Below are positions 27,035 through 35,759 of a stretch of DNA of 64,000 nucleotides, one piece after another. The notes beneath the pieces are model-generated. The model was not told the origin of the DNA. It was given only the letters and a program-made list of their open reading frames with translations, and searched no databases. The position numbers and the translations under genes were made by a program. This DNA comes from UBA8199 sp035358715 (lineage in GTDB: Bacteria; Verrucomicrobiota; Verrucomicrobiia; Limisphaerales; UBA8199): NCBI GenBank assembly GCA_035358715.1, contig DAOPPX010000001.1:248001-312000 (forward strand). Direction: 5' to 3'. How positions within the stretch are numbered: the first letter of the stretch is position 1; every line of letters starts with the position of its first letter.

Positions 27035-27040
27035 ATTCTA
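27035..27040 (-). promoter_or_regulatory. -10 element TAGAAT before the exonuclease gene
   Basis: The minus strand reads TAGAAT-GGAGC-ATG, 5 nt from hexamer to the start codon at 27029. This placement decides the start in favour of MKIAQGP over the upstream codon at 27065 and implies a leaderless mRNA. The 254 bases upstream (27030-27283) hold nothing else I recognise. Confidence 0.6.
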
Positions 27041-27283
27041 GGCCCCCAAGGCGCGATACTGGCATCCTGACAGTCTTTTTCGGGCGGCTCCAACAACCCT
27101 TCCACGATCAGCGATCAGCTTTGGCTGTGTTCGTTGATGGCGTTATTTCAACGGAACTACAAAAGCGATATGTGAGCGATGCCGCTCCAAAATCGGGGAA
27201 CAAGGTGGGCACACCACACCACAGGATTTTAGTGACAGGCGGCTTCCTGACCAAGCCGGGGATTCACCGCGGCTACCCTCCGT

Positions 27284-27556
27284 TCAAAGCGTCGTGTATC
27301 CGGCAGGGGCGCCACCCCAGACAATCGCTGTCCACCAGTAAAAGAGTTGGTTCACGCACTCGACCTTCGCCAGCGGAGCGAGTGGCAGGTAGATTACATT
27401 CACTTCGTCGGGAAGATAGGCCGCATGAAACGCATCGTTGGTCGCCCAGGCAACCGGACCCGTGCTGAGAACGTAGAGCGGCACGCAAATCGCAAACCAG
27501 AGCGCCAAGACTTGGGTTCGGCGAGAGAAACACGGCCTGTCGAGCGACGGTTTCAT
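27284..27556 (-). CDS. Small putative membrane protein
   Basis: 90 aa. An N-terminal basic stretch (FSRRTQ) is followed by a hydrophobic segment (VLALWFAICVPLYVLS, about 16-31), and a second hydrophobic region lies near the C-terminus (LFYWWTAIVWGG). No family is recognised. The case for a real gene rests on the TATACT hexamer ending 7 nt before its ATG, the same geometry as at clear genes in this window, and on the absence of any competing frame. It stands alone between the exonuclease operon and the basic-protein gene. Confidence 0.5.
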   Translation of the reverse strand: MKPSLDRPCFSRRTQVLALWFAICVPLYVLSTGPVAWATNDAFHAAYLPDEVNVIYLPLAPLAKVECVNQLFYWWTAIVWGGAPAGYTTL

Positions 27557-27563
27557 TGAAACG

Positions 27564-27569
27564 AGTATA
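27564..27569 (-). promoter_or_regulatory. -10 element TATACT before the small membrane protein gene
   Basis: The minus strand reads TATACT-CGTTTCA-ATG, a 7-nt gap, giving a predicted leaderless transcript. The GG that normally follows the hexamer is CG here. Confidence 0.45.
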
Positions 27570-27662
27570 AGTCCGGGTCTGCGGGTAATCCAGATTTCAG
27601 CAGGTTCTGGACACTCTCCCCACGCTCCGGGGCGACACGGCCAATCCTATCATAAACGGCGC

Positions 27663-28013
27663 TTAAAGCGTTTTCTTTCCGCTGGCTTTTCTCGCCGCCC
27701 ATCGGGCCTTCATGGCTTCTGACCGGGCCTTCCTGAGGGCGGCCGAAATCTTTCGCTTGGGCTTCTCCTCGGAGCCGGGTGCTTTGGCAGCCTTTCTGGC
27801 CATCCTCTTTGCGACCCCAGCTCGGATGTTTGCAAGCCCCCTCGGGCTCAGTTTCCGCCGCTTTCTCCTTCGGGTTCCACGCTCAGCAGACGCAGGCGCT
27901 TCTGCAGGGCTTCCCAGGATTTGCGCCAAATCCTGCTTCAACGATTGAATCCGCTCCTGAATGTCAGCTGCCCGGCGGAGTTGCTGCGGCGTTAGGCTCG
28001 AGAGGTCGTTCAT
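27663..28013 (-). CDS. Small very basic Lys/Arg/Ala-rich protein, probably nucleic-acid binding
   Basis: 116 aa. Residues 1-35 form a helix (LTPQQLRRAADIQERIQSLKQDLAQIL). After an Ala/Glu linker the protein becomes strongly basic (RRRKRRKLSPRGLANIRAG, RKISAALRKARSEAMKARWAARK). The 'LS..G...I..A...RWA..K' style is common in short proteins of soil bacteria and resembles histone-like tails. The likely role is DNA or RNA binding; a specific function is not recognised. No promoter hexamer or Shine-Dalgarno sequence is evident at the ATG (28013). Confidence 0.6.
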   Translation of the reverse strand: MNDLSSLTPQQLRRAADIQERIQSLKQDLAQILGSPAEAPASAERGTRRRKRRKLSPRGLANIRAGVAKRMARKAAKAPGSEEKPKRKISAALRKARSEAMKARWAARKASGKKTL

Positions 28014-28170
28014 GTTGCCGGCAATCTGATTAGGATGGCCAGGAAGTCAAGCCTTACGCATTCCCAGCCGGGGCGGCATGCTCCACAATGCCGACGATAG
28101 AAAAGCAACGCAGATTACTGTAGCTCTGGGCACCCGGTTGCTGGAATCGACATGCAATGGCGTAACGAGG

Positions 28171-28857
28171 TTACTCTTCCAGCTGTTCCTCGTTCTCAGG
28201 TACTTCGCCCTGCGCAAGGTTAGTCTCCACAACATCGGACGGAATGCTGGCCGCCTTGGCTTGGCCGAGCAACCGTTCCAGCTTGATTTTGCCTTCGGCA
28301 TGGCCCTTTTCAGGGTCGTCGATGCCGAAAACTTGTTGCGAGACCAGAAGCTTTTGGACCTGGCGGTCCCAGCCGGCGGTCGGGTCAGGTTCGATAAGGC
28401 GCAACGCTTCCGCTGTGACCTGAATGTCGCGCAGGAGTTGGCGCTGCTCGAGCGTGGGCACAAAAAAGCCAGGGTCGCCCGCCACAACCTTTCCGTTTGC
28501 GTTTTCAGCCGCATCAGGATCGGGCGGTATCACTTGGGTTGCGTCTGCTGCTGCTGCCGTCTGCACAGGCGTCCCGCCGTCCTTTTCCGGACCATTAAGT
28601 TCCTGGAGATACCAGGCCCCTTCGGCAAGGAAGAAATTCTGGATGTGTTCAGCGGCATCGGCACTTATCCCCGTGATCCGGTCGCCGTCGTAAGTGAACG
28701 CGTTGGCCAGGTGCTCCGCCCCCTGGTCATACAAAGCCAGCACTTCGTCTTTGGCGTACACCTCGACCAGCACGAACGGCTCGTTGATCTCGGCGATGGG
28801 CTGGCCCGCTTGGTTGAAGCGGAAGGTGCCGTTGCTGGTCACGATTTTCAGTTGCAT
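28171..28857 (-). CDS. Hypothetical protein downstream of the MoxR gene
   Basis: 228 aa, mostly acidic. The N-terminal 95 residues look folded (MQLKIVTSNGTFRFNQ, PFVLVEVYAKDEVLALYDQG). A low-complexity Ala/Asp/Pro linker follows, then a helical C-terminal half (LEQRQLLRDIQVTAEALRL). No family is recognised. It lies 38 nt after the MoxR gene and may be the last gene of that operon, but it also has its own TAAAAT hexamer 12 nt upstream and an AAGGA Shine-Dalgarno sequence. Confidence 0.7.
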   Translation of the reverse strand: MQLKIVTSNGTFRFNQAGQPIAEINEPFVLVEVYAKDEVLALYDQGAEHLANAFTYDGDRITGISADAAEHIQNFFLAEGAWYLQELNGPEKDGGTPVQTAAAADATQVIPPDPDAAENANGKVVAGDPGFFVPTLEQRQLLRDIQVTAEALRLIEPDPTAGWDRQVQKLLVSQQVFGIDDPEKGHAEGKIKLERLLGQAKAASIPSDVVETNLAQGEVPENEEQLEE

Positions 28858-28869
28858 AAAGTCCTTTCC

Positions 28870-28875
28870 ATTTTA
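28870..28875 (-). promoter_or_regulatory. -10 element TAAAAT before the gene at 28171-28857
   Basis: The minus strand reads TAAAATGGAAAGGACTTTATG. The 12-nt gap leaves room for a very short leader, and an AAGGA Shine-Dalgarno sequence overlaps the region, so internal transcription within the larger operon is possible. Confidence 0.4.
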
Positions 28876-28895
28876 AGGCTGCGTGCCGCCGGTTG

Positions 28896-30050
28896 TTATT
28901 TCAGTTGGACGAGAGTTTCCTTTAGGCCCGGTAGACCCGTGATGCTCTTTGCCAGCGCCGGTTGCTCCTTGAGCGCCTGGGTTACCATGTCCGGGGCCAC
29001 GCTCGTCATGCGTTTGAGAAAGACAGCGGCCTGGGCCGGATCCAGGTCCGGCAGATGTTTCAAAATCATGAGCAACCGCGGCTTCGCCGGCCGGCTTTCA
29101 AAGACCTGCGCCCAATTGCGGACCTTGCCAAGAATCGGCCCGGTCTCCTGCAATTCTTCCCGCGCGGCATCCTGCAGATAATGCAATAGCGTGCGCTGGG
29201 ATTGGTCGCGGAAAGTGACGTTTTCGTAGCCGATGGTACCCGAGAGATGGTGCAGCAGTTGGCTCCACGGCTCGCCCTTGGGTTCCATGTGCGCCAGGTG
29301 TGCATCCGTGTATCCCTTGAGGATGGTGTTGGCGTAGTCCCAGGTGCGTGGGGTGGCGTAGGGCTGGACCGCCTCCACCATTTCTTTCGTGAAATAACAA
29401 AGGCGCTCGGGGTTACTGGAGATAAACGAACGAATGCCCGGATGGATGTGGCCGCCCCACTGCAGCCATTCTTTGTAGTCAAAAGTCAGCTCGTGAAGAT
29501 TGACGCGCGAGATGATCGGGCTGGGGATGGGCTGTACCGCCTCGGAATCCTTGGGCCGGTTTCCGGCCAACACGACCCGGTTTTGCTTCGGGAACCGGTA
29601 GCTGCCGGTGATGCATCGTTTCTGCGTGGCCTGAAAGATCGGCACCTGGGTGCTGGGCGGCACGGTGTTGAATTCGTCAAAGAAGAACACCCAGAGGTCG
29701 GGGTCGTTGGTGGCCGGAAACTCGAAATTGTGGGCGTAGTAAGTGACAAACCCGCTGTTGTTTTCCTTCACATGCTCGGGATGGAGCTTGCGCAGTTCCT
29801 CCAGAGGCAGCACACGCGGGATTCCTTTGAGTTCGCTGGCGTCATAGCAGGACAGCGGAACCACGCAGAGGTGGGCCTTCAAATCCCCGCAGACATCCTC
29901 GACCAGGGCTGTTTTGCCGACTCCGGGCGGCCCGATGAAGCAGGTGGGCATGTCGATGTCCTTTTGCATGTTTTGCAGCAGGATTCTGCGGGCCGTCGCG
30001 TAGCTGATCGCGCGCTCCGGGAACAACGGCTCTGCCAGGTTCTTTTGCAT
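28896..30050 (-). CDS. MoxR-type AAA+ ATPase
   Basis: 384 aa. The AAA core occupies about 15-260: Walker A GPPGVGKTALVED (near 39-51), Walker B WVFFFDEFNT (near 120), sensor 1 VVLAGNRP, and an SPIISRVNL arginine-finger segment. The last 110 residues are helical. MoxR ATPases act with VWA-domain proteins as metal-chaperone or remodelling pairs, and a VWA gene heads this operon (35760-37127). Here the pair brackets a helicase and the sliding clamp, so the client may be a replication complex (inference). It starts 22 nt after the clamp gene. Confidence 0.9.
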   Translation of the reverse strand: MQKNLAEPLFPERAISYATARRILLQNMQKDIDMPTCFIGPPGVGKTALVEDVCGDLKAHLCVVPLSCYDASELKGIPRVLPLEELRKLHPEHVKENNSGFVTYYAHNFEFPATNDPDLWVFFFDEFNTVPPSTQVPIFQATQKRCITGSYRFPKQNRVVLAGNRPKDSEAVQPIPSPIISRVNLHELTFDYKEWLQWGGHIHPGIRSFISSNPERLCYFTKEMVEAVQPYATPRTWDYANTILKGYTDAHLAHMEPKGEPWSQLLHHLSGTIGYENVTFRDQSQRTLLHYLQDAAREELQETGPILGKVRNWAQVFESRPAKPRLLMILKHLPDLDPAQAAVFLKRMTSVAPDMVTQALKEQPALAKSITGLPGLKETLVQLK

Positions 30051-30072
30051 GTCGGGTGGGGGATCGGGCCGC

Positions 30073-31167
30073 CTAATTCATGCGGCGGGGCATGGCGAGG
30101 TACATGAAGTTGTGCCCCCGCATGACCAGTGGGGATTGAGGGCCCTGAAGATCAAACTTCACCTCATCGTCCGGGCTCTCCTCGAGAGCCTCGGAGATGT
30201 AACGCGGGGCAAACACCGTCGTGAACGAGTTGCCCTTGTAATCCATTTCCAGCGCCTCGTGGAATTTGCAGGTGGTCTGGGACTTGATGACCAAGCGACC
30301 CCCCTCAAACTGCAGATCAACAGTGCCGTCTTTCTCTTCCACCGCAGCGCTGGCTCGCTTGAGCGCCTGCAACAGGGCTTCGCGGCCGATCGTATTCTCC
30401 CGCTGCAACGGCTGGATGAATCGGCTGTAGTTGGGGTAGTTGCCTTCGAGCTTGGAGAATATCAGGCGGTAGCGCCCGTTGTTGGGAGTGGGGGATTCAA
30501 AGCCGACTTGTTTCTCTCCAATGGTGCAGGTGACTTCGCTTTCGCCCGTCAAATGTGCCAGAAGCAGTTTGGCAACGGAGGTGGGGATGATGAACTGCGC
30601 GTTTGGGTCGGAAGGCTCCACTGTCGGTGTGAACTCAACAACCGCCAGGCGCCGGCTGTCGGTCGCGACCACGCGCCCGAGCCCCTCGGAGAAGTGGAGG
30701 TAACATCCACGCAGCACATGCCGATCCTCCTCCACGGCGGCGGCAAAAACCGTCATCCGCAGGGCCCGGCAAAGGGTGCCTTGGTCAACCCGGAATGTTG
30801 CGCCCGCAGGGCTCGGCACGCGCGGGAAGTCCTCCGGCGGCAGTCCTGGCAGCGCCAGTTCAATGTTTTCTGTGGTGAACGCGAGCCCTTTGTCCGAGGT
30901 GGATTCTGCCTGGAGTTCTTGGCCTTGGAGTGTCTTGGCGAACCCCAAGAGTTTGCGGGCAGGCACGAACGCCACTCCCTCCTCCCCTTCGGCCGGGAAT
31001 GAATACTGCACCTGGTTGTTCAGGTCCGAGCCGGTCAGAGTGAGCATCCCGCCCTTGAACTCGATCAGCACATGCGTCGCGGCGGGCAGCGGGGTGCGCG
31101 CCGGGATGATGCCTTCGACCACGCCCAGTGCTTGTTGGAATTCCTTTGCGATGGTTTTGAACTTCAT
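30073..31167 (-). CDS. dnaN: DNA polymerase III sliding clamp (beta subunit)
   Basis: 364 aa, the family's usual length (about 366). The three-domain clamp plan is visible: MKFKTIAKEFQQALGVVEGII at the N-terminus, then ALPGLPPEDFPRVP, YLHFSEGLGRVVATDSRRLAV (the conserved ATDS/HRL-like segment), LEGNYPNYSRFIQP near 250-265, and a C-terminal PQSPLVMRGHNFMYLAMPRR in the usual P..PL...... Y..MP.R form. It forms the ring that holds the polymerase on DNA. The neighbours are not dnaA, recF or gyrB, as they would be at a chromosomal dnaN. The gene lies 27 nt after a SNF2-like helicase and just before a MoxR ATPase, which suggests an element-borne copy. Confidence 0.92.
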   Translation of the reverse strand: MKFKTIAKEFQQALGVVEGIIPARTPLPAATHVLIEFKGGMLTLTGSDLNNQVQYSFPAEGEEGVAFVPARKLLGFAKTLQGQELQAESTSDKGLAFTTENIELALPGLPPEDFPRVPSPAGATFRVDQGTLCRALRMTVFAAAVEEDRHVLRGCYLHFSEGLGRVVATDSRRLAVVEFTPTVEPSDPNAQFIIPTSVAKLLLAHLTGESEVTCTIGEKQVGFESPTPNNGRYRLIFSKLEGNYPNYSRFIQPLQRENTIGREALLQALKRASAAVEEKDGTVDLQFEGGRLVIKSQTTCKFHEALEMDYKGNSFTTVFAPRYISEALEESPDDEVKFDLQGPQSPLVMRGHNFMYLAMPRRMN

Positions 31168-31194
31168 GCCGTTTTGGTGTTTGGCACCGATGTT

Positions 31195-34100
31195 TTATTC
31201 GTCAAACAGCAGTACCAGGTTCTCCTGAGCCGGTAGGCGACCTGGCACTCGGTGAGCGGCTGTCATGGTCCTTTGCCGGGTGCTCGGCCGGTGGCTTGCG
31301 GCGCAACTCGGAAACAGGTCCAAGGCCAGCTCCAGGTTCTTCCCGTTTACCACTGCTTGAATCCCAGCCGCAACCGCCCGTGGCGGGTCCGGCGGAAGAG
31401 TCAGCGTCGGCCTTGTGAAAACAGGTTCCATCGTCTGTGGCGGGAGGTCCTTGCACCCCGTATCGACCGGCATGAGCTGCGCGGCGTTCTTGTCGAGTTG
31501 GTGGCGAAGGTCCTCTTCCACCACGATGACGGCTTTGGCGCGCTCGGCAGCTTCGATTTCCGCCTCGCGCGCGGCAAATTCCGCCTCGTAATCGAGGTTG
31601 GCGACTTTAGCTGGACGCGCCTCTGCCAGGAGCGTCTGCATCAGCTCCAGCTCGCGCATCTTCTGGTTTTCCGCCATCTCGACCAACTGTTCGTTGGTGC
31701 GTTGCGTCACATTTCCACTGACCAGTTCGACGTTGGCGTTGTTGCGGCGCAACGCCATCTGGAGCATGGCTTCGTCGATGCTGGCGCGCTGCGGGTGCTG
31801 GGTCACCATGTAGCTCACATCCACCACCGGCGCCTTTTGCTTGGGCCGGGCGATGCGCCCTTCCAGTTGCTGCAAGGGGTAGAAGACGTATTCGGCCTCC
31901 GTGACGATAATGGCCGACGCCTTGACCAGGTTATTCAGGCTCTCGTTGATGAGCGGCGTGCGCGTCAGGAAGATGGGCGTGCGGGAGCGCACATAGTGTT
32001 CGTCGATCCACCCGCGGCGTTTGTGTGGCTGGGCCGGGCGCTTCTCGTCCAGCTTCACGAAATCGAAACCTGCTTCGGTGAACATTTGCGCCAGCAGTTC
32101 GTAGGTCTTCTGCTGTTTGGCCGTGACAATGAGGTTCCGCCCGGAAGCCACGATTTCCTGAGCCAGCGCCATGAGCTGTTTGACCTTGGCTTTGAGCGCG
32201 ATGGCCTGCAGCTCGGCCATCTGGGTGAACCAATCACGGCGCTGGTTGAGGCTGAACACGGGTTTATCCACGACAAACGTCTGCTTCATGGCCTGCAGGA
32301 CCTGCTCGTATTCGTCGAGAATCTCGTTTTCCAGCGGGACGGCCAGGAAATGACGGCGCACCTCGGGAATCTTCAGCCCCATGCCACGGCTGGTGGCGTG
32401 GAGTTGGGCCTGATGCAGGTATTTCCAGAGCTTGGGCGCGTTGGCCGGCTCGGGCATCTCCTGCTTGCTGTGCCGGCTGGCAATCTTGTTGCCCTGGGGA
32501 TCATGCACGGCATCCCGCGTGACCCGGAAAGTCACGTGCTGCTCAATAAACTCGTTCTGCTGGTCGTAGGCGTAAGGGAATTCAGGCGAGTTGTAGCCCC
32601 ACAACAGCGTAAATATCTGCCACATTTCGGCCGGCGTGCGCCGCAGGAGCGTTCCAGACAAAAGATACGTTCTCCGCGTGTGGATGGATTTGACGGCCTC
32701 GTAGACTTTGGATTCTCCGGTCAGGGAATGAGCCTCGTCGCAGATCTTGGCATCGAACAGGCCCTTGAGCAACCGGTAGGCCGGAAACTGCAGAGCGCTG
32801 CGGAAGCCCTGGTCGCCTTTGCGCGGCTTCTCCTCGTCGCCCAAGGCGGCCAGCAGGTCGGCCACCTCCTCAGTAACCTCTTCTTGGGTACTGTTTTGGA
32901 CTCGCTGGTAGCTGCGGGCCAGATAACCGCAGACCCGGCAGTGTCCGTGACGCGAAAAGGTGCCAAATTCGCGCAGGCCGGCGGCGACTTTGCCGCGTTT
33001 GACAAACTCGACGATTTGTTCCCGGATGGCTTTCCTCGTGGCGCAGCTTAACTGAATCCATTTCCGGTCTTTGCCGAGGTGAAAGAACTTCTGGGCGGCA
33101 GCTTCCATGCAGCGCGGGCACTCCTGGACATGCTGATGAAAGTGGTAAGGGACCCGCTTCACTTCGCCGATGACGACTTGTTCCTCCCGCAACTTGAGAA
33201 TCTGCTCCTTGAGCTGCCGCTCGGCATTCTCACGGGTGCAGATCAGGGTGTGAACTCGTTCGTTGCCGTTCTCGAGTTCCTTGAGATCAATCGGGTACGG
33301 ATCGAAGGCCTGATTGGCCAGCCCGCCGATGGTCAGGAACTCCTGCGAAATGACGTAGAACTTGGTGTAGTCGAGCTTCGCGCCCCGCTTGACCTCCTCA
33401 CGCAGCTTCCGGATGCAGGGCACGCTGCGGATATGGGTCACGTCCAGGCCGAGTTCGTCGCGCAGTTCCTTGATGATCTCGCCCAGAATCTTGCTCTTGG
33501 CGATAAAGGCCACCCGGCGGGCACCGGCGGCGATGGCGGCGCAGGCAGCGATGCGGGTCTTGCCCGAGCCCACATGATGGGTCAGGACCGCGCCGCGTTT
33601 AAGCGAGGCCAGGCCCGCGTGCAGAATCTGGATGTCGGTCAGCGGCGCTTTGGTGCGGCTCAGCAACTCGATTCGCCGCTTCAACTGTTCGGGGTAAGCC
33701 TCCGACAGGGTTTTGATCTCCGGCGGCGGGAAAGCCTGGAGGACTTCCGCCAGATGCGGATCTTTGCTGGTGATGTGGATGCGGCGGCCGTAGAGCGCCT
33801 TGAGCCGCTTTTTCAGTTCGTCCACTTTGCCGGGGTTGCCCATCGCGGCAGCCTGCTGGATTTGCCGCGTTAGTTCGTATTCATCGGCTTTGATGACCTT
33901 GTAACTCTGCCCGTTCTGCTGCGTGTAAGCATGGATCTCAGCTGGTCTCAACTCGCTGGTCATGGCCAGAGCCGTGTAGGTGCAATGCAGGCTCATCGTG
34001 CGCCGGGTGAGCGCAGCCTTGGCATCGTCCCCCTCCTCGGCCTCCAGAAGCTGGGCTTCGGGCAACTCGATTACCTCGCTGTGCTGGATTGGATAAACAT

Positions 34101-35238
34101 AATAATTCTTGCCCTGGAGGAACGCGGGAATGGTCTTCTTGGCGATCTGCAAGGACACGTCCTTTTGAGCGGTGTAATAGCCCGGCTTGTAATAGGCCAA
34201 GAGTTGATCGCCGGTCGGCTTGATCATTGGCACGGTCTGCCGCCGGTAGAAGTCGGCCTGCTTTTCCATTCGGCGCCGGCTTTCCCCGTTGTCCGGAAAA
34301 TCCAGCCCGAGCAACTGATAGAGCGCAACGGTCTCCTCGTATCCGATGGCCGAGGACAGCAACGGGTTGCGGATGGCCGTATAAAGGGAGGTCTCCCGCA
34401 TTTCGACCGGGTTGTAAACCATCAGTTCCGGCATCAACTTCAGGAAAAAACCGGCCAGTTCGCTCACTTGCGGCACGCCGTTGGTTGGGACCGTAACATT
34501 CCTCTGGTCGCTCAGGTTGAACTGGGTGTCGAGATACTGGAGCGGGATGATCTCGCACTGGCCGGGCGCTGAGGCGAGGTCGATCTTCAGGTTTTCGTGC
34601 AAATCCGATTGCTGGAAATTGACGTAAATTTTGTCAATAACCTCGTCGCTGCTCAAAGCGTGGTGCGGACTGCTGTAGTATTCCGATTCGTACTCCAGTT
34701 TGCAGCGGCCACCCACGTTGAAGAAATAGGCGTAATCGCGGTTCTGGTAGCGCAGGGTGAAGCTCCCCAGGTGCCCGGGCACCGGCCGAGGGGAAACAAT
34801 CAGCGGCCGGTAGCGCTGGTCGAAAAGGGCGAGGGCCTCCTGAGGCTGATCGGTGATGACCAGCGCGTGCGCCGGCAGGCTCATGGTGACCAGACAATTG
34901 TCGAGCAACTCACGATACGTGGCATAGCGGTCGCCGACCGCCTGGATATTGGCGATCCAATGGCGGCTGAAGGTATCGGCGATGACCGCCTGCTCACGCG
35001 TCAAGTAGAGCGGGTTGAGCGTGACGACACCTGTGTAGGCCTTGTGCAGAGTGTTGACGTCGGTGTATTTCCCCAGGCAGACCGCAATCGAGAGGTTCGG
35101 GCGGATTTTGCGGTAGAGGCGGACGATCAGAGACACCCATTCCTGGTCGGAGACGACGATTCTCCGTTCGGGTTTCTTGGGCTTCTCGGCCTGGCTTGGC
35201 TTCGCTGCCGGCAATGGTGCTTCCAGTAGATCTTCCAT
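31195..35238 (-). CDS. SNF2-like superfamily 2 helicase/translocase
   Basis: 1,347 aa. The helicase core lies in the C-terminal two thirds: Walker A LTHHVGSGKTRIAA near 555-565, the DEAH-type Walker B KICDEAHSL near 833, SGTLLRRTP (motif III), and a C-terminal RecA domain with QLEGRIARPKQ (motif VI) near 1130. Two cysteine pairs, CPRC near 708 and CRVC near 765, plus further cysteines suggest a zinc-binding insertion between motifs I and II. The first 530 residues have no clear match. The motif style recalls phage and plasmid helicases related to DNA restriction or anti-restriction proteins. It is encoded 4 nt after the gene at 35243-35755 and immediately before the sliding clamp. Confidence 0.8.
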   Translation of the reverse strand: MEDLLEAPLPAAKPSQAEKPKKPERRIVVSDQEWVSLIVRLYRKIRPNLSIAVCLGKYTDVNTLHKAYTGVVTLNPLYLTREQAVIADTFSRHWIANIQAVGDRYATYRELLDNCLVTMSLPAHALVITDQPQEALALFDQRYRPLIVSPRPVPGHLGSFTLRYQNRDYAYFFNVGGRCKLEYESEYYSSPHHALSSDEVIDKIYVNFQQSDLHENLKIDLASAPGQCEIIPLQYLDTQFNLSDQRNVTVPTNGVPQVSELAGFFLKLMPELMVYNPVEMRETSLYTAIRNPLLSSAIGYEETVALYQLLGLDFPDNGESRRRMEKQADFYRRQTVPMIKPTGDQLLAYYKPGYYTAQKDVSLQIAKKTIPAFLQGKNYYVYPIQHSEVIELPEAQLLEAEEGDDAKAALTRRTMSLHCTYTALAMTSELRPAEIHAYTQQNGQSYKVIKADEYELTRQIQQAAAMGNPGKVDELKKRLKALYGRRIHITSKDPHLAEVLQAFPPPEIKTLSEAYPEQLKRRIELLSRTKAPLTDIQILHAGLASLKRGAVLTHHVGSGKTRIAACAAIAAGARRVAFIAKSKILGEIIKELRDELGLDVTHIRSVPCIRKLREEVKRGAKLDYTKFYVISQEFLTIGGLANQAFDPYPIDLKELENGNERVHTLICTRENAERQLKEQILKLREEQVVIGEVKRVPYHFHQHVQECPRCMEAAAQKFFHLGKDRKWIQLSCATRKAIREQIVEFVKRGKVAAGLREFGTFSRHGHCRVCGYLARSYQRVQNSTQEEVTEEVADLLAALGDEEKPRKGDQGFRSALQFPAYRLLKGLFDAKICDEAHSLTGESKVYEAVKSIHTRRTYLLSGTLLRRTPAEMWQIFTLLWGYNSPEFPYAYDQQNEFIEQHVTFRVTRDAVHDPQGNKIASRHSKQEMPEPANAPKLWKYLHQAQLHATSRGMGLKIPEVRRHFLAVPLENEILDEYEQVLQAMKQTFVVDKPVFSLNQRRDWFTQMAELQAIALKAKVKQLMALAQEIVASGRNLIVTAKQQKTYELLAQMFTEAGFDFVKLDEKRPAQPHKRRGWIDEHYVRSRTPIFLTRTPLINESLNNLVKASAIIVTEAEYVFYPLQQLEGRIARPKQKAPVVDVSYMVTQHPQRASIDEAMLQMALRRNNANVELVSGNVTQRTNEQLVEMAENQKMRELELMQTLLAEARPAKVANLDYEAEFAAREAEIEAAERAKAVIVVEEDLRHQLDKNAAQLMPVDTGCKDLPPQTMEPVFTRPTLTLPPDPPRAVAAGIQAVVNGKNLELALDLFPSCAASHRPSTRQRTMTAAHRVPGRLPAQENLVLLFDE

Positions 35239-35242
35239 TTGT

Positions 35243-35755
35243 TCAGCTTTGTGTGGCGGCTTTCACGATGCGCTTCAGGGCGGCGGGGTCGGGCTCGGCA
35301 AAGATGCGGTAGCTCTTGTTCTCCGGGTTGAAGAGGTCGTTCTCCACTTCGCACCAGCCGTTGAGCACCTCCGGCTGCGCCAGAATCAGCTCCTTGATTT
35401 TGATCGTGTCCTTGAACGTGAGTTGCTCGCCGCTCTTGCGGACCAGCCAGATGGCGAGCAGGCCTGCCGCCATGGTCGGGACCAGTCCTGGAAAGAGCAG
35501 TTCGTTGGCATGGTCAATGCCGCTGTCCATCGCGTGGCGGAACAGCTTCTTGTTCCCGTAGGCGGCGTGCCTGCCTTCGTGCCCGAGGAGGTCGTAGCCC
35601 TCCGCGTTCAGGGGCCTCTCCCCGGATTGGGTCCGGACCAGGACGAAGATGGGGCGAGTCGAGGTCCCGTTCCAGTTCACTCCGGTGAACTGCTGGTTCC
35701 GGGAGGCGCTGCTGACGATGACCCGGTTCCTTTGCTGCGGTAGAGCGCGGATCAC
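35243..35755 (-). CDS. Hypothetical protein with HExxH-like motif
   Basis: 170 aa. No family is recognised. A GHEGRHAA segment near residue 58 fits HExxH by spacing but could equally be a 'GxEGRHR'-type motif of phage proteins. A hydrophobic patch (GLVPTMAAGLLAIWLV, about 90-105) is too weak to call a membrane segment. It lies between the VWA gene (4 nt away) and the helicase gene (4 nt away), so it is almost certainly co-translated with them. Confidence 0.75.
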   Translation of the reverse strand: MIRALPQQRNRVIVSSASRNQQFTGVNWNGTSTRPIFVLVRTQSGERPLNAEGYDLLGHEGRHAAYGNKKLFRHAMDSGIDHANELLFPGLVPTMAAGLLAIWLVRKSGEQLTFKDTIKIKELILAQPEVLNGWCEVENDLFNPENKSYRIFAEPDPAALKRIVKAATQS

Positions 35756-35759
35756 AGGC

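Noticed and set aside
31252..33051. 599-codon plus-strand frame
   Set aside because: Antisense of the SNF2-like helicase gene; composition typical of a shadow frame.
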